From the NCBI RefSeq assembly GCF_000720725.1, contig NZ_JOCQ01000044.1, positions 7,147 to 71,146 on the forward strand: a stretch of DNA of 64,000 nt, given 5' to 3'. Shown here one piece after another: positions 9,104 through 17,495 of the stretch. The notes beneath the pieces were generated by a model, which saw nothing but the letters and a program-made list of their open reading frames with translations, did not search any database and had not been told where the DNA came from. The first letter of the stretch is position 1, and every line of letters begins with the position of its first letter. A program made the position numbers and the translations under genes. This DNA is from Streptomyces rimosus subsp. rimosus. GTDB lineage: Bacteria; Actinomycetota; Actinomycetes; Streptomycetales; Streptomycetaceae.

Positions 9104-9917
9104 GGGCGGGCGGCTCCCCCGCGCGGATGACGTGCTGGGCCCGCTCGGCCAGAACGCGCCGGTCCCCGGCGGGCTCCAGCGGCGGGTGGACGGTCACCCG
9201 TACGGTGAGCCCGCCGGCCGTGGCCACCCGGTGCAGCGATCTGCCGAACCCCTCGTCGCCGAGGAAGGCCGCCACCGTGCTCGGCGCGCCGTGCTGGGCG
9301 TACGCAACCGTCACCGGCCGTACGGGAGCGCCCGCGTCGACCGCCGCCTGGAAGGTCGCCCGCCGGAACCGGCCGGCCGCCGCCGAGCACCAGGTCGTGC
9401 CCTGCGGGAAGACCAGCACGGAACGCCCTTCGCGCAGCAGCCCCGCCAGGTCCGCCACCACGTGCGGCAGGGCGCGCAGGCCCTCCCGGTCGATGAACCG
9501 GGTGCCCGCCTTCCTGGCGAGCGGCCCCACCAGCGGCCACCCGCCTATCTCCCGCTTGGCCAGCACCGTCACCGGCTCCACGGCCAGCAGCGTCAGCACG
9601 TCCAGCCAGGAGATGTGGTCGGCGACGATCAGCGTCCCCGGACCGCCCGGGGGGCCCGGCACGCCGAGCGGTCCGCCGTGGCCACCGGCCGCCCCGGGCA
9701 CGGTGACCTCCACCCGTACCCCCAGCGCCCGCAGCACCGCCGCGGCCCGGAGCCGCATGGTCCGCCGGTCGGCGAGTCGCTCCCCCGCGGCGGCACCCGC
9801 GGCCAGCGCCATGGCCAGCGCGGCGTAGCGGCCGGCGAGGCGCGGCGCGGTCACCCGCGGGGCGGTGTGCCGGGCGCAGCGCGGGGTGCAGGCCGAGGCG
9901 GCGGCCCACGCGTTCAC
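9096..9917 (-). CDS. olsA: 1-acyl-sn-glycerol-3-phosphate acyltransferase-like, probable OlsA
   Basis: PlsC-family acyltransferase, 273 aa. Visible: a hydrophobic N-terminus, the HX4D active-site motif as DHISWLD near residue 98, FIDREG near 145, and VFPQGTTW near 172, where the usual Glu of FPEGT is Gln. GTG 9917 overlaps the olsB stop by four bases. Coupling to an N-acyltransferase suggests the second step of ornithine-lipid synthesis, adding the secondary fatty acid to lyso-ornithine lipid. A general lysophosphatidate acyltransferase role cannot be excluded; another plsC homologue lies at 48974-49648. Confidence 0.82.
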   Translation of the reverse strand: MNAWAAASACTPRCARHTAPRVTAPRLAGRYAALAMALAAGAAAGERLADRRTMRLRAAAVLRALGVRVEVTVPGAAGGHGGPLGVPGPPGGPGTLIVADHISWLDVLTLLAVEPVTVLAKREIGGWPLVGPLARKAGTRFIDREGLRALPHVVADLAGLLREGRSVLVFPQGTTWCSAAAGRFRRATFQAAVDAGAPVRPVTVAYAQHGAPSTVAAFLGDEGFGRSLHRVATAGGLTVRVTVHPPLEPAGDRRVLAERAQHVIRAGEPPAHG

Positions 9918-10750
9918 CGGGATTCCCCGAGGAAGAAGCGGCGGTAGCGGTCGTCGAGCCGCTCCATGTCCAGGAGGACGAAGAAGTCCGCGACGCCGAA
10001 CTCCGGGTCGTGGGCCGGGGCTCCGCACATCCAGGCGCCGATGCGCAGGTAGCCGCGCAGCAGCGGGGGCAGCCGCGCGTAGCCCGGCCCGCCCGCACGC
10101 TCCGCGCCCGGCGCGCCGGCCGGTGGCGCTGCCGCGTCGGGCGGCCCGGGTATCCACGGCCGCCGCGGGTGGACCCGCAGTTCGGGCGGCGACGCGTGCC
10201 GGGTGGAGCCGAGCAGCCAGGCGTCGGCGGCGGCGCGCCCGCCGTCGTCGAGCGGTACGGAGGCGCAGCCGGCCAGGTAGCGGTGTCCGGACAGCGTGAC
10301 GTAGCGCGCGAGCGCCGCCCACATCTGGTTGACGACCGCCCCGGAGCGGTGGCCGGGGTGGACGCACGAGCGGCCCGCCTCGACCGTCTCCGCCCGCAGG
10401 CCGTGCAGGGCGCGCAGGTCGAACTCGGTCGCCGCGTAGGAGCGTTCGGTACGGCCGGGCGGGAGCAGGCGGTAGGTGCCGACCACGTCGCCGGTGGACG
10501 TCTCGGTGACGATGAGGTGGTCCGCCAGGTCGTCGAAGTCGTCCATGTCGTGTCCCGGCAGGGGCGTATGGAGCCTGGCGCCCATCTCCTCGGCGAAGAC
10601 CGCGTACCGCAGCCGCTGCGCGGCCCGGATCCGGGCGGGCGTATCGGCGAGGGAGGCGACGTAGGCGGGGCGGCTGTCCACCGGTGCGGCGGCTCTGACG
10701 GCAGCCGGAGCCGTGGTCGGCGCGGGGAAGGGTGGGGCGGTCGGCAGCAT
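9914..10750 (-). CDS. olsB: GNAT N-acyltransferase, probable L-ornithine N-alpha-acyltransferase OlsB
   Basis: Acyltransferase of 278 aa in the OlsB/hemolysin-type GNAT family. Visible: QRLRYAVFAEEMG near residue 45, DDFDDLADHLIV near 70, VGTYRLLPPG near 90, ELRALHGLR-type substrate segment near 113, and GRSCVHPGHRSGAVV near 127. The first enzyme of ornithine-lipid synthesis uses acyl-ACP to make 3-hydroxyacyl-ornithine. The context (olsA directly downstream with a 4-base overlap, then dedA) supports that role. The C-terminal 40 residues after a Pro/Ala-rich linker return to conserved sequence (RLPPLLRGYLRIGAW). Confidence 0.82.
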   Translation of the reverse strand: MLPTAPPFPAPTTAPAAVRAAAPVDSRPAYVASLADTPARIRAAQRLRYAVFAEEMGARLHTPLPGHDMDDFDDLADHLIVTETSTGDVVGTYRLLPPGRTERSYAATEFDLRALHGLRAETVEAGRSCVHPGHRSGAVVNQMWAALARYVTLSGHRYLAGCASVPLDDGGRAAADAWLLGSTRHASPPELRVHPRRPWIPGPPDAAAPPAGAPGAERAGGPGYARLPPLLRGYLRIGAWMCGAPAHDPEFGVADFFVLLDMERLDDRYRRFFLGESR

Positions 10751-11512
10751 GGCGGGGTCCTGTCCTCGTGCGGGAACCGGTCGCCTACGACGCTAGGAAT
10801 CCCGCCCCGCCCGCACATTGCCCGAAAGGCATCCGCGACCCCCGACTTTCGTCGGGCCCCCCGTGGTCCATCGGATGAACTCCACGGGCCGGTCCGCGGT
10901 CCGCGCTGCCGCCCCGCCCCCTCCACGGGGCGGCAGCGCGGACGCCCTCACGCCGCCTGCCGGAACAGCACGGCGCTCGGCTCACCGGCACCTGCCGGAA
11001 TCTTTTCGGCCACCGGGCTGATGCATCATTAGAGCCAGCCGCAACGGGCTTGGCAAATCCGTTCCGGCAGCCGAACGGGAAAAGCCGGTACGGCAATTCG
11101 GCAACGCGCTCCCGACTTCCTGAAGTCGTCACGGCCCGCACCACAAAAAAGGGATAATATTGGACATTTAGCAGCCGTTTCCCCGAAAGACGGCATCCCT
11201 GAGAGGTGCCTCACACCTCCTTGGAATGGGCGGGTCACATGACTTTCCCGTCAACATTTCAACGGTCCGTACCGGCAACGTGAAAACGATTCCCCGGAGC
11301 CTGCCGACCGCCCGGCGCGACGCCCCCCACTCGCCGCCGCACCACTACCCGGCCGGTGGAACCAGGCCGCCGGCATTTACACAGACTTCTTTCCTATTCT
11401 TTTGCCACCCGCGTCCGGAAAACAGAAACGGCCCCCGGCAGCAATTGCTTCCGGGGACCGTTCCGTTACGGAATGACGGTGCCTGCCGCGTCGGCGTCAG
11501 CCGAGGGCGGCA
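10751..11512. other. Non-coding 762 bp upstream of olsB
   Basis: No convincing gene. The stretch 11130-11260 is unusually AT-rich for this genome (ACCACAAAAAAGGGATAATA) and holds a GATAAT -10-like hexamer and a small hairpin GAGGTG-CCTCA-CACCTC at 11203-11219. It also contains the protease terminator at 11427-11462. Confidence 0.5.
11427..11462 (-). terminator. Hairpin terminator of the S1 protease gene
   Basis: Stem 11427-11438/11451-11462 with one mismatch around GCAATTGC, 51 bp after the protease stop on its 3' side. Confidence 0.75.
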
Positions 11513-12577
11513 TCAGCCGATCTGTGCGCCGACCGCCTTCAGGGCCGCCGGGACCGGCTGGAAGTAGGTCTCGCCGCCCGAGGAGCAGTTGCCGCTGCCG
11601 CCCGAGGTCAGACCCACCGCCGCATCGCCGTCGTACAGCGCGCCGCCGCTGTCGCCGGGCTCGGCGCAGACATCGGTCTGGATCAGCCCTTCGACCGTGC
11701 CTTCCTGGTAGTTGACGCTGGCGTTCAGCGCCTTGACCGTGCCGTCGTGCACCTGGGTGGTGCTGCCACTGCGCGTGACCTTCTCGCCGACGGTGGCCTC
11801 GGCCGCCTTGGTGATCTTCTGCGGGCTGCCGCCGTAGGTGTTCACCTCGCTCGGGTGGGCGGTGTCCGCGGTGTACTTGGCGATGGCGTAGTCGTTGCCC
11901 GGGAACTTGGAGTCCTCGGTACTGGCGATCTCCTGGCCGCCCTGCTTGTCGGACCAGGACTTGACGGCGTTGCCGCAGTGGCCGGCCGTGAGGAAGTACG
12001 GCTGGCCGCCCTTGGTGACGTTGAAGCCGAGCGAGCAGCGCGAGCTGCTCCCCCAGATCGCGTCGCCGCCGGCGATGAACGGGGAGAACTTCCCCTTGCT
12101 GCGGCGCAGCTCGGCCTTGCTGCCGAGGTCCTTGACGACCTTGTCGAGTTTGTCCAGCCGCGCGCCCGAGACCGTGCGGTCGGCGGTGACGACGACCTTG
12201 TTGGCCCGCGGGTCCATGGCCCAGGCCGTACCGGGGATGGTGGCCCGCTGCTTGAGCGTCGCCCGGGCCGCGTCGAGCTGGGCGAGGCTGTGCCGGACCA
12301 TTCTGGCCTCGGCGCCCTTGGCCCGTACGGCGTCGGCCGCCTTCCGGTCGACGACGTTGACCACCAGCTTCTTGGCCGCCGCGTCGTAGTACGAGCCGGC
12401 CGCGTGGCCGCTGAGCTGGGACGCGAGTGCGGTGGCCGCGGCGGGCGTCAGCTGCTTCACGGCCGGGCCGTCCGCCGCGTTGGCGCTGGCCAGGGAGAGG
12501 GTGGCAGTGGTCGCGAGGGCCAGGGCTCCCGCGCCGGCCAGGACCGCGCGCCGCTGAGGAATCCGTCGGTGCTTCAA
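11513..12577 (-). CDS. Secreted S1E serine protease, streptogrisin D/alpha-lytic type
   Basis: Chymotrypsin-like extracellular protease precursor, 354 aa. Signal peptide residues 1-35 (ALALATTATLSLASANA), an alpha-lytic-type pro-region to about 165, then the mature enzyme from IAGGDAIWGSSSRCSLGF. The catalytic triad is visible: His in FLTAGHCG, Asp in PGNDYAIAKY, Ser in AEPGDSGGALY. Six cysteines are placed as in streptogrisins. The start is TTG 12577, chosen because GGAAGG lies 7-8 bases upstream and it begins a proper signal peptide. The longer pro-region resembles streptogrisin D rather than B. Confidence 0.93.
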   Translation of the reverse strand: MKHRRIPQRRAVLAGAGALALATTATLSLASANAADGPAVKQLTPAAATALASQLSGHAAGSYYDAAAKKLVVNVVDRKAADAVRAKGAEARMVRHSLAQLDAARATLKQRATIPGTAWAMDPRANKVVVTADRTVSGARLDKLDKVVKDLGSKAELRRSKGKFSPFIAGGDAIWGSSSRCSLGFNVTKGGQPYFLTAGHCGNAVKSWSDKQGGQEIASTEDSKFPGNDYAIAKYTADTAHPSEVNTYGGSPQKITKAAEATVGEKVTRSGSTTQVHDGTVKALNASVNYQEGTVEGLIQTDVCAEPGDSGGALYDGDAAVGLTSGGSGNCSSGGETYFQPVPAALKAVGAQIG

Positions 12578-13021
12578 CTCAATGCCTTCCGTGGGGGGAT
12601 GGGCCGCGGTGTGTGGGGGGCCGCGTGCCCGGAGGGTGTTGAGGAACAGACACGGAACGGGAGTTGCCTGCGCAGCCTGCCGCAGGAAGTCGCGTCCATG
12701 CCAATGCGCGGTTTCGAGTATTCCGATTAACGGTGCTCGCGCACAAGACCGAGATCCGGTCTGGAGAACGGGCAGCGATCAACCGGCCGTTCGCGCGGAG
12801 TTCCGATATCCGCGCACGTCGTTTCCCTGTGCGGACACCAAACGAACACTTTGGAGTGGCCGGAACCGGCCTCGGACGCCGTCCGTACCTGTCCGAAAAT
12901 CGACGGTCCCGGCCGGACTTCGCCCACGGGGACCGGCACGACGCACGGAAGATTCACCCCGCAGGGAGACTTGCTTCGCACACCAGGACAGTTCTCCGCC
13001 TCCCGGGCCTCCGCTCCCGCA
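12578..13021. other. Intergenic 444 bp between slipin and protease genes
   Basis: Holds the protease promoter and the end of the slipin unit. No gene with a ribosome site and normal composition was seen on either strand, and no clear hairpin was found. Confidence 0.5.
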
Positions 13022-13981
13022 TCAGGGAAGCTGCTCCGCCTCCGGCAACTCCTCCAGACCGGTGACCGCTTCGGCGCGCGGCACGGCTTCCGGCCGGGCG
13101 TCCTGCACGTCTTCCGGCCGGACTTCCTGCCGGGCGTCCGGCTCCTGCCGGACATCCGGCCGCGCTTCCTGTACGGCGGCGGGCTCCCGCCTCTCATACG
13201 CCTCCGTCTGCGCCTGCGCCTGGAGGCCGGAGCGCTCCAGGAAACGCAGCAGCTCGACCGGGAACGGCAGGACGAGCGTGGAGTTCTTCTCCGCGGCGAC
13301 CGCCACGACGGTCTGAAGCAGGCGCAGTTGCAGGGCGGCGGGCTGGTCGGACATCGCCTGCGCCGCCTCGGCCAGCTTCTTGGACGCCTGGAGTTCGGCG
13401 TCGGCGTTGATGACCCGGGCCCGCCGGTCGCGGGTGGCCTCCGCCTGGCGCGCCATCGACCGCTTCATGGTCTCCGGCAGCGACACGTCCTTGATCTCCA
13501 CCCGGTCGATCTGCACGCCCCAGCCCAGCGCCGGACTGTCGATCATCACTTCCAGCCCCTGGTTGAGCTTCTCCCGGTTGGAGAGCAGGTCGTCCAGGTC
13601 GCTCTTGCCGATGATGGAGCGCAGCGAGGTCTGGGCGACCTGGGAGACCGCGAAGCGGTAGTCCTCGACCTTGACGACCGCGTCGGCGGCGTCCACGACC
13701 TTGAAGTAGACCACCGCGTCCACCCGGACCGTCACGTTGTCGTGGGTGATGCCCTCCTGGGCGGGCACCGGCATCGTGACGATCTGCATGTTGACCTTGC
13801 GCATCCGGTCGACGGCCGGAACGATCATGGTGAAGCCGGGCCCGCGCGCGGGCGAGGTCAGCTTCCCCAGGCGCAGGACGACGCCCCGTTCGTACTGCTT
13901 GACCACCCGCGCGGCCGCCATCACGTACACCGCGCCCGCCGAGGCCAGCGAGATCCCGGCTATCACGAGTTCCTCGACCAT
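13022..13981 (-). CDS. Slipin (SPFH/band 7 domain membrane protein)
   Basis: Stomatin-like protein, 319 aa, organising membrane microdomains. One N-terminal helix (residues 3-24) is followed by the SPFH domain (VVKQYERGVVLRLGK near 27 to EIKDVSLPETMKR near 163) and an Ala/Glu/Gln-rich helix. The last 60 residues are a degenerate Arg-Pro-Glu-Asp repeat (EARPDVRQEPDARQEVRPED), absent from typical slipins. ATG 13981 with AGGGGG upstream was preferred to an earlier in-frame start at 14014. It lies alone between two secreted protease genes. No NfeD partner is adjacent. Confidence 0.9.
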   Translation of the reverse strand: MVEELVIAGISLASAGAVYVMAAARVVKQYERGVVLRLGKLTSPARGPGFTMIVPAVDRMRKVNMQIVTMPVPAQEGITHDNVTVRVDAVVYFKVVDAADAVVKVEDYRFAVSQVAQTSLRSIIGKSDLDDLLSNREKLNQGLEVMIDSPALGWGVQIDRVEIKDVSLPETMKRSMARQAEATRDRRARVINADAELQASKKLAEAAQAMSDQPAALQLRLLQTVVAVAAEKNSTLVLPFPVELLRFLERSGLQAQAQTEAYERREPAAVQEARPDVRQEPDARQEVRPEDVQDARPEAVPRAEAVTGLEELPEAEQLP

Positions 13982-14107
13982 CACGGCCCCCTGCCGTCCG
14001 ATCTGCCCGCGCACCCGCGTCCGGATCGTGCGCCCTCACCACGGTATGACCGGCCCGTGGAACGGTCGAGGGTCCGTGTCGGCCGTACGCCGCGCGGCCA
14101 CCGGCGA

Positions 14108-14137
14108 GGCCCCCGGCCGCGGGTGCGGTCGGGGGCC
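14108..14137 (-). terminator. Hairpin terminator of sprB
   Basis: GGCCCCCGGCC (14108-14118) pairs with 14127-14137 with one G-T pair, about 30 bp after the protease stop. Confidence 0.65.
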
Positions 14138-14166
14138 CGGAATGCTGCCGGCTGCGTGGGGGCGGG

Positions 14167-15084
14167 TCAGTAGATGCTGACCCCGTACGCGCTGATCGCT
14201 TCGGTGACGGGCTGGAAGTAGGTCGTGCCGCCGGAGCGGCAGTTGCCGCTGCCGCCGGAGGTCAGGCCGAGCGCCGTGCTGCCGGCGTAGAGCGGGCCGC
14301 CGCTGTCGCCGGGCTCGGCGCAGACGGTGGTCTTGATCATGCCGTACACGACGTCGCCGTTGCCGTAGTTGACGGTGGCGTTCAGGCCGGTGACCTTGCC
14401 GCTGTGGGTTCCGGTGGTCGAACCGCGGCGGGTGACCGTCTGGCCGACGGTCGCGTTGCCGGCCTTGGTGATGTCCTGGCCGCCGACCGTGCCTTCGTGC
14501 GAGACGCTGCTGTTGCTGTAGCGCACCAGGCCGTAGTCGTTGCCCGGGAAGCTGGAACCGGCGGTCGGGCCGATGCTCGTGCTGTGCGAGGAGTTGGTGT
14601 ACCAGGGCGGGTTGCCGTCGGTGCAGTGGCCGGCCGTCAGGAAGTAGTACGTGCTGCCCTTCTTGACGTTGAAGCCGAGGGAGCAGCGCCAGCTCGGCGC
14701 GTAGATGGCGTCGCCACCGGAGATCAGCTTGCGCAGCACGCCGGGGATGCGCTCGACCTTCAGCGCACCGGCGTTGACGCCCGCGGTCTGCTTGATCCTG
14801 TCGAGCTGGGCCGGGGTCACCCGGCTGTCGGCCTGGACGACGACCCGGTGGGTCTTCGGGTCCACGGCCCAGGCGGTGCCCGCGACGTCCGCGGAGCGTA
14901 CGGCGTCGCTGACGGCGGCGAGCTGGGAGGCGCTGAACGTCGCGGGTGCCGCGGACGGTGCGGGCTCGCCCGCGTGGGCGGTGGGCAGGGTCATGGCGCC
15001 GATCGCGGCCAGCCCGGACGCCACGGCGATCAGCCGGCCGCGTCTGGCCGCGCCGCTTCGGGGGGTAGTGCGCTCGTGTCTCAC
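14167..15084 (-). CDS. sprB: Streptogrisin B-like secreted serine protease
   Basis: Extracellular S1E protease precursor of 305 aa, close in length and sequence to streptogrisin B. Signal peptide about residues 1-38, short pro-region to about 118, mature enzyme from ISGGDAIYAPSWRCSLGF. Triad: FLTAGHCTDG, PGNDYGLVRY, AEPGDSGGPLY. The C-terminus FQPVTEAISAYGVSIY is typical. GTG 15084 is set by an excellent GGAGGTAGCA site; an open frame continues 57 codons upstream but would bury the signal peptide. A terminator follows at 14108-14137. Confidence 0.95.
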   Translation of the reverse strand: MRHERTTPRSGAARRGRLIAVASGLAAIGAMTLPTAHAGEPAPSAAPATFSASQLAAVSDAVRSADVAGTAWAVDPKTHRVVVQADSRVTPAQLDRIKQTAGVNAGALKVERIPGVLRKLISGGDAIYAPSWRCSLGFNVKKGSTYYFLTAGHCTDGNPPWYTNSSHSTSIGPTAGSSFPGNDYGLVRYSNSSVSHEGTVGGQDITKAGNATVGQTVTRRGSTTGTHSGKVTGLNATVNYGNGDVVYGMIKTTVCAEPGDSGGPLYAGSTALGLTSGGSGNCRSGGTTYFQPVTEAISAYGVSIY

Positions 15085-15272
15085 TGCTACCTCCGAGGGG
15101 ATCGGAAGGACCCGCCTGTGGGCAGGTCCGTACGGCACCGCCCGGCGGGCACGCGGGACTCCGCACGTCCCGTTCGCGCATGCCCCGGACAGCGCTGCTC
15201 GGGAGTTTCGAGGGCCGGGACCGCGGGCGCAAGGGTGGCTTTCGGACGCCCGCACGGTGGCCGTTCACACGC

Positions 15273-15305
15273 CCGCCCCGGCAGCAACGGACGCTGCCGG
15301 GGCGG
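15273..15305 (-). terminator. Hairpin terminator of the flavin/DUF1684 operon
   Basis: A 13-bp perfect stem (15273-15285/15293-15305), loop AACGGAC, lies 33 bp past the DUF1684 stop. Confidence 0.8.
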
Positions 15306-15337
15306 AGGTTGACCCCCTCGGTCGGTACTGGGACGGC

Positions 15338-16144
15338 TCAGCCCGGGATGCGGTTCCGCTCCCCGGCGCGCAGTGCGAAGGGCAGGGTGTTGCCGGGCGG
15401 CGGGAAGGGGCAGATGAAGTGGTCGGCGAAGGCGCAGGGCGGCAGCAGGGTGCGGTTGAGGTCCACCGGTACGGTGCCGTCCGCCACCGGGGCCGGGGTC
15501 CGCAGGAAGCGGAAGCGGTAGCTGTCCGTGCCGCTGGTGGCGTCGGCGAGGACGGCCCACAGCGAGCCGTCCGCCTCGACGGCGACCTGAAGCGTGTGCT
15601 CGTCGCCGTCCAGCGTGAAGGCCAGTTCGCCACCGAGGCCGAGCCCCCGCCGCTGCCCGTCGGCGTTGGCCACCTCGACCGTGCGCCCCGTGCGGTACGG
15701 CCGGAAGAGTCCGGGCCGCACCCAGCTCTCGTCGTACGGGAAGACGTCGATGCCGCCGAAGGTGCGGCGGGCCTCGGAGCCGGGGTCGAAGACGCGGACG
15801 GCCCACTGCCCCTCCCGGTGCAGCACCGGCAGCCGCCGGCCGTCGTGCGCGACCCGGGCCGCCGCGGGGCTGCCGTCCGCGCCGAGCCGTACGGTGCCGT
15901 CGAGCGGGGCCCCGTCGACGGTGAGCCCGTCGTCGGCGGCTGCGCGCAGGACCACCGCCGCGCCGTCCGTGCTCCAGTGGCCCGGTACGCCGTCGAGCCG
16001 GCCGTCCGGGGAATCGGCGAGCCAGTGCGTGCCTGTCAGCGCGAGCGGACCGTACGGCCGGGCAACCTCGGCGGCGCGCTCGTTGTGCCAGGCCCTCCAG
16101 TCCTGCTCCGCCTGCGTGCCGGTGCTGCTGGTGGTGGTGCTCAT
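15338..16144 (-). CDS. DUF1684 domain-containing protein
   Basis: Cytosolic protein of 268 aa that matches the DUF1684 family throughout: DWRAWHNERAAEVARPYGPL near residue 15, GQWAVRVFDPGSEARRTFGG near 110, and the closing NRTLLPPCAFADHFICPFPP near 225. The biochemical role of the family is unknown. It begins four bases after the stop of the flavin monooxygenase gene and ends a four-gene unit, so it probably acts in the same catabolic pathway. ATG 16144 gives the normal family length. Confidence 0.85.
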   Translation of the reverse strand: MSTTTSSTGTQAEQDWRAWHNERAAEVARPYGPLALTGTHWLADSPDGRLDGVPGHWSTDGAAVVLRAAADDGLTVDGAPLDGTVRLGADGSPAAARVAHDGRRLPVLHREGQWAVRVFDPGSEARRTFGGIDVFPYDESWVRPGLFRPYRTGRTVEVANADGQRRGLGLGGELAFTLDGDEHTLQVAVEADGSLWAVLADATSGTDSYRFRFLRTPAPVADGTVPVDLNRTLLPPCAFADHFICPFPPPGNTLPFALRAGERNRIPG

Positions 16145-16148
16145 GGCG

Positions 16149-17495
16149 TCAACCCTTTCCTGCGGGACGTACCGGTTCCGGCAGCCCCAGATGAGAGCGC
16201 AGCGTGGCGCCCTCGTATTCCGTACGGAGAACGCCGCGCTCCTGGAGCAGCGGCACCACCCGGTCCACAAAGCCGTCCAGGCCGTCGGGGGTCAGGTGCG
16301 GTATGAGGATGAAGCCGTCGGCGGCGCGGCCGGCCACGAAGGCGGCCATCTCCTCGGCGACGGCCGCGGGCGTGCCGACGAAGGACTGCCGCCCGGTCGT
16401 CTCGATCACGGTCTCCCGGATCGACAGGCCCTTGGCCTCGGACAGCGCCCGCCAGCGGTCGGCGACCGCCTTCGGATCGCCGATCCTGACGCGGCCCTGG
16501 GCCAGCTGGGAGTCCGGGTCCGGGTCGAAGTCCGGCAGCGGCCCGTCCGGGTCGTACGCGGACAGGTCCACGCCCCAGACCTGTTCCAGGGCGACCAGCG
16601 CGTTCTGCGGCGAGACCTGCTGCCGGCGGATCGTGGCGGCCCGTTCCTGGGCGTCGGCCGCGGTGTCGCCGAGGACGAAGGTGACACCCGGCATGATCTT
16701 GAGGGAGTCGGCGTCCCGGCCGTGCACGGCCAGCCGCGCCTTCACATCGGCGTAGAACTCCTGGCCCGCCTCCAGGGTGCTGTGCCGCGTGAAGACCACG
16801 TCGGCGGTGGCTGCGGCGAAGTCGCGGCCCTCGGCGGAGTCCCCGGCCTGGATGATGACGGGGTGGCCCTGCGGGCTGCGCGGCAGGGTGAACTCGCCCC
16901 GGACGCTGAAGTGCGGCCCCTGGTGCGCGACCGGCCGCGCGGTGCCGCCCGTCGGCCAGGAGTCCCACAGCGCGCGGGTCGTGGCGACGAACTCGGCGGC
17001 CCGTACGTAGCGGTCGGCGCGGTCGAGGAAGCCGCCGCGGCGGAAGTTCTCGCCGGTGAACGCGTCCGAGGTGGTGACGACGTTCCAGGCGGCACGGCCC
17101 CCGCTGAGGTGGTCCAGGCTGGCCAGCCGCCGGGCGAGTTCGTACGGCTCGTTGAAGGTGGCGCTGACGGTGGCGGCCAGGCCCAGCCGGTCGGTGACCG
17201 CCGCCAGCGCGCTCAGCACGGTGATCGCCTCCGGGCGCCCCATGACGTCGAGGTCGTGGATCCGCCCCTTGTGCTCGCGCAGCCGCAGCCCCTCGGCGAG
17301 GAAGAAGAAGTCGAAGCGCCCGCGTTCGGCGGTGCGGGCCAGGTGCTCGAAGGAGGCGAAGTCGATCTGGGACGCGGCGCGGGCGTCCGTCCACACGGTG
17401 GTGTTGTTGACGCCGGGGAAGTGGGCCGCCAGGTGCATGCGCCGAAGGGGCGGCGCGGCGGACGGGGCGCGGGACGGTGCGGTGGTCGTGGTCAC
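16149..17495 (-). CDS. LLM flavin-dependent monooxygenase, NtaA/SnaA/DszA type
   Basis: FMN-dependent luciferase-like monooxygenase, 448 aa, the length of the NtaA/SnaA/DszA/SoxA subgroup. Visible: FASFEHLARTAERGRFDFFF near residue 46, LDHLSGGRAAWNVVTTS near 127, and NFRRGGFLDRADRYVRAAEF near 149. This subgroup oxidises sulfones, chelators or sulfides with reduced FMN from a partner reductase. GTG 17495 overlaps the stop of the second monooxygenase gene by four bases. Organosulfur substrates are inferred from the subgroup and from the cysteine leader nearby; no reductase is in the operon. Confidence 0.87.
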   Translation of the reverse strand: MTTTTAPSRAPSAAPPLRRMHLAAHFPGVNNTTVWTDARAASQIDFASFEHLARTAERGRFDFFFLAEGLRLREHKGRIHDLDVMGRPEAITVLSALAAVTDRLGLAATVSATFNEPYELARRLASLDHLSGGRAAWNVVTTSDAFTGENFRRGGFLDRADRYVRAAEFVATTRALWDSWPTGGTARPVAHQGPHFSVRGEFTLPRSPQGHPVIIQAGDSAEGRDFAAATADVVFTRHSTLEAGQEFYADVKARLAVHGRDADSLKIMPGVTFVLGDTAADAQERAATIRRQQVSPQNALVALEQVWGVDLSAYDPDGPLPDFDPDPDSQLAQGRVRIGDPKAVADRWRALSEAKGLSIRETVIETTGRQSFVGTPAAVAEEMAAFVAGRAADGFILIPHLTPDGLDGFVDRVVPLLQERGVLRTEYEGATLRSHLGLPEPVRPAGKG

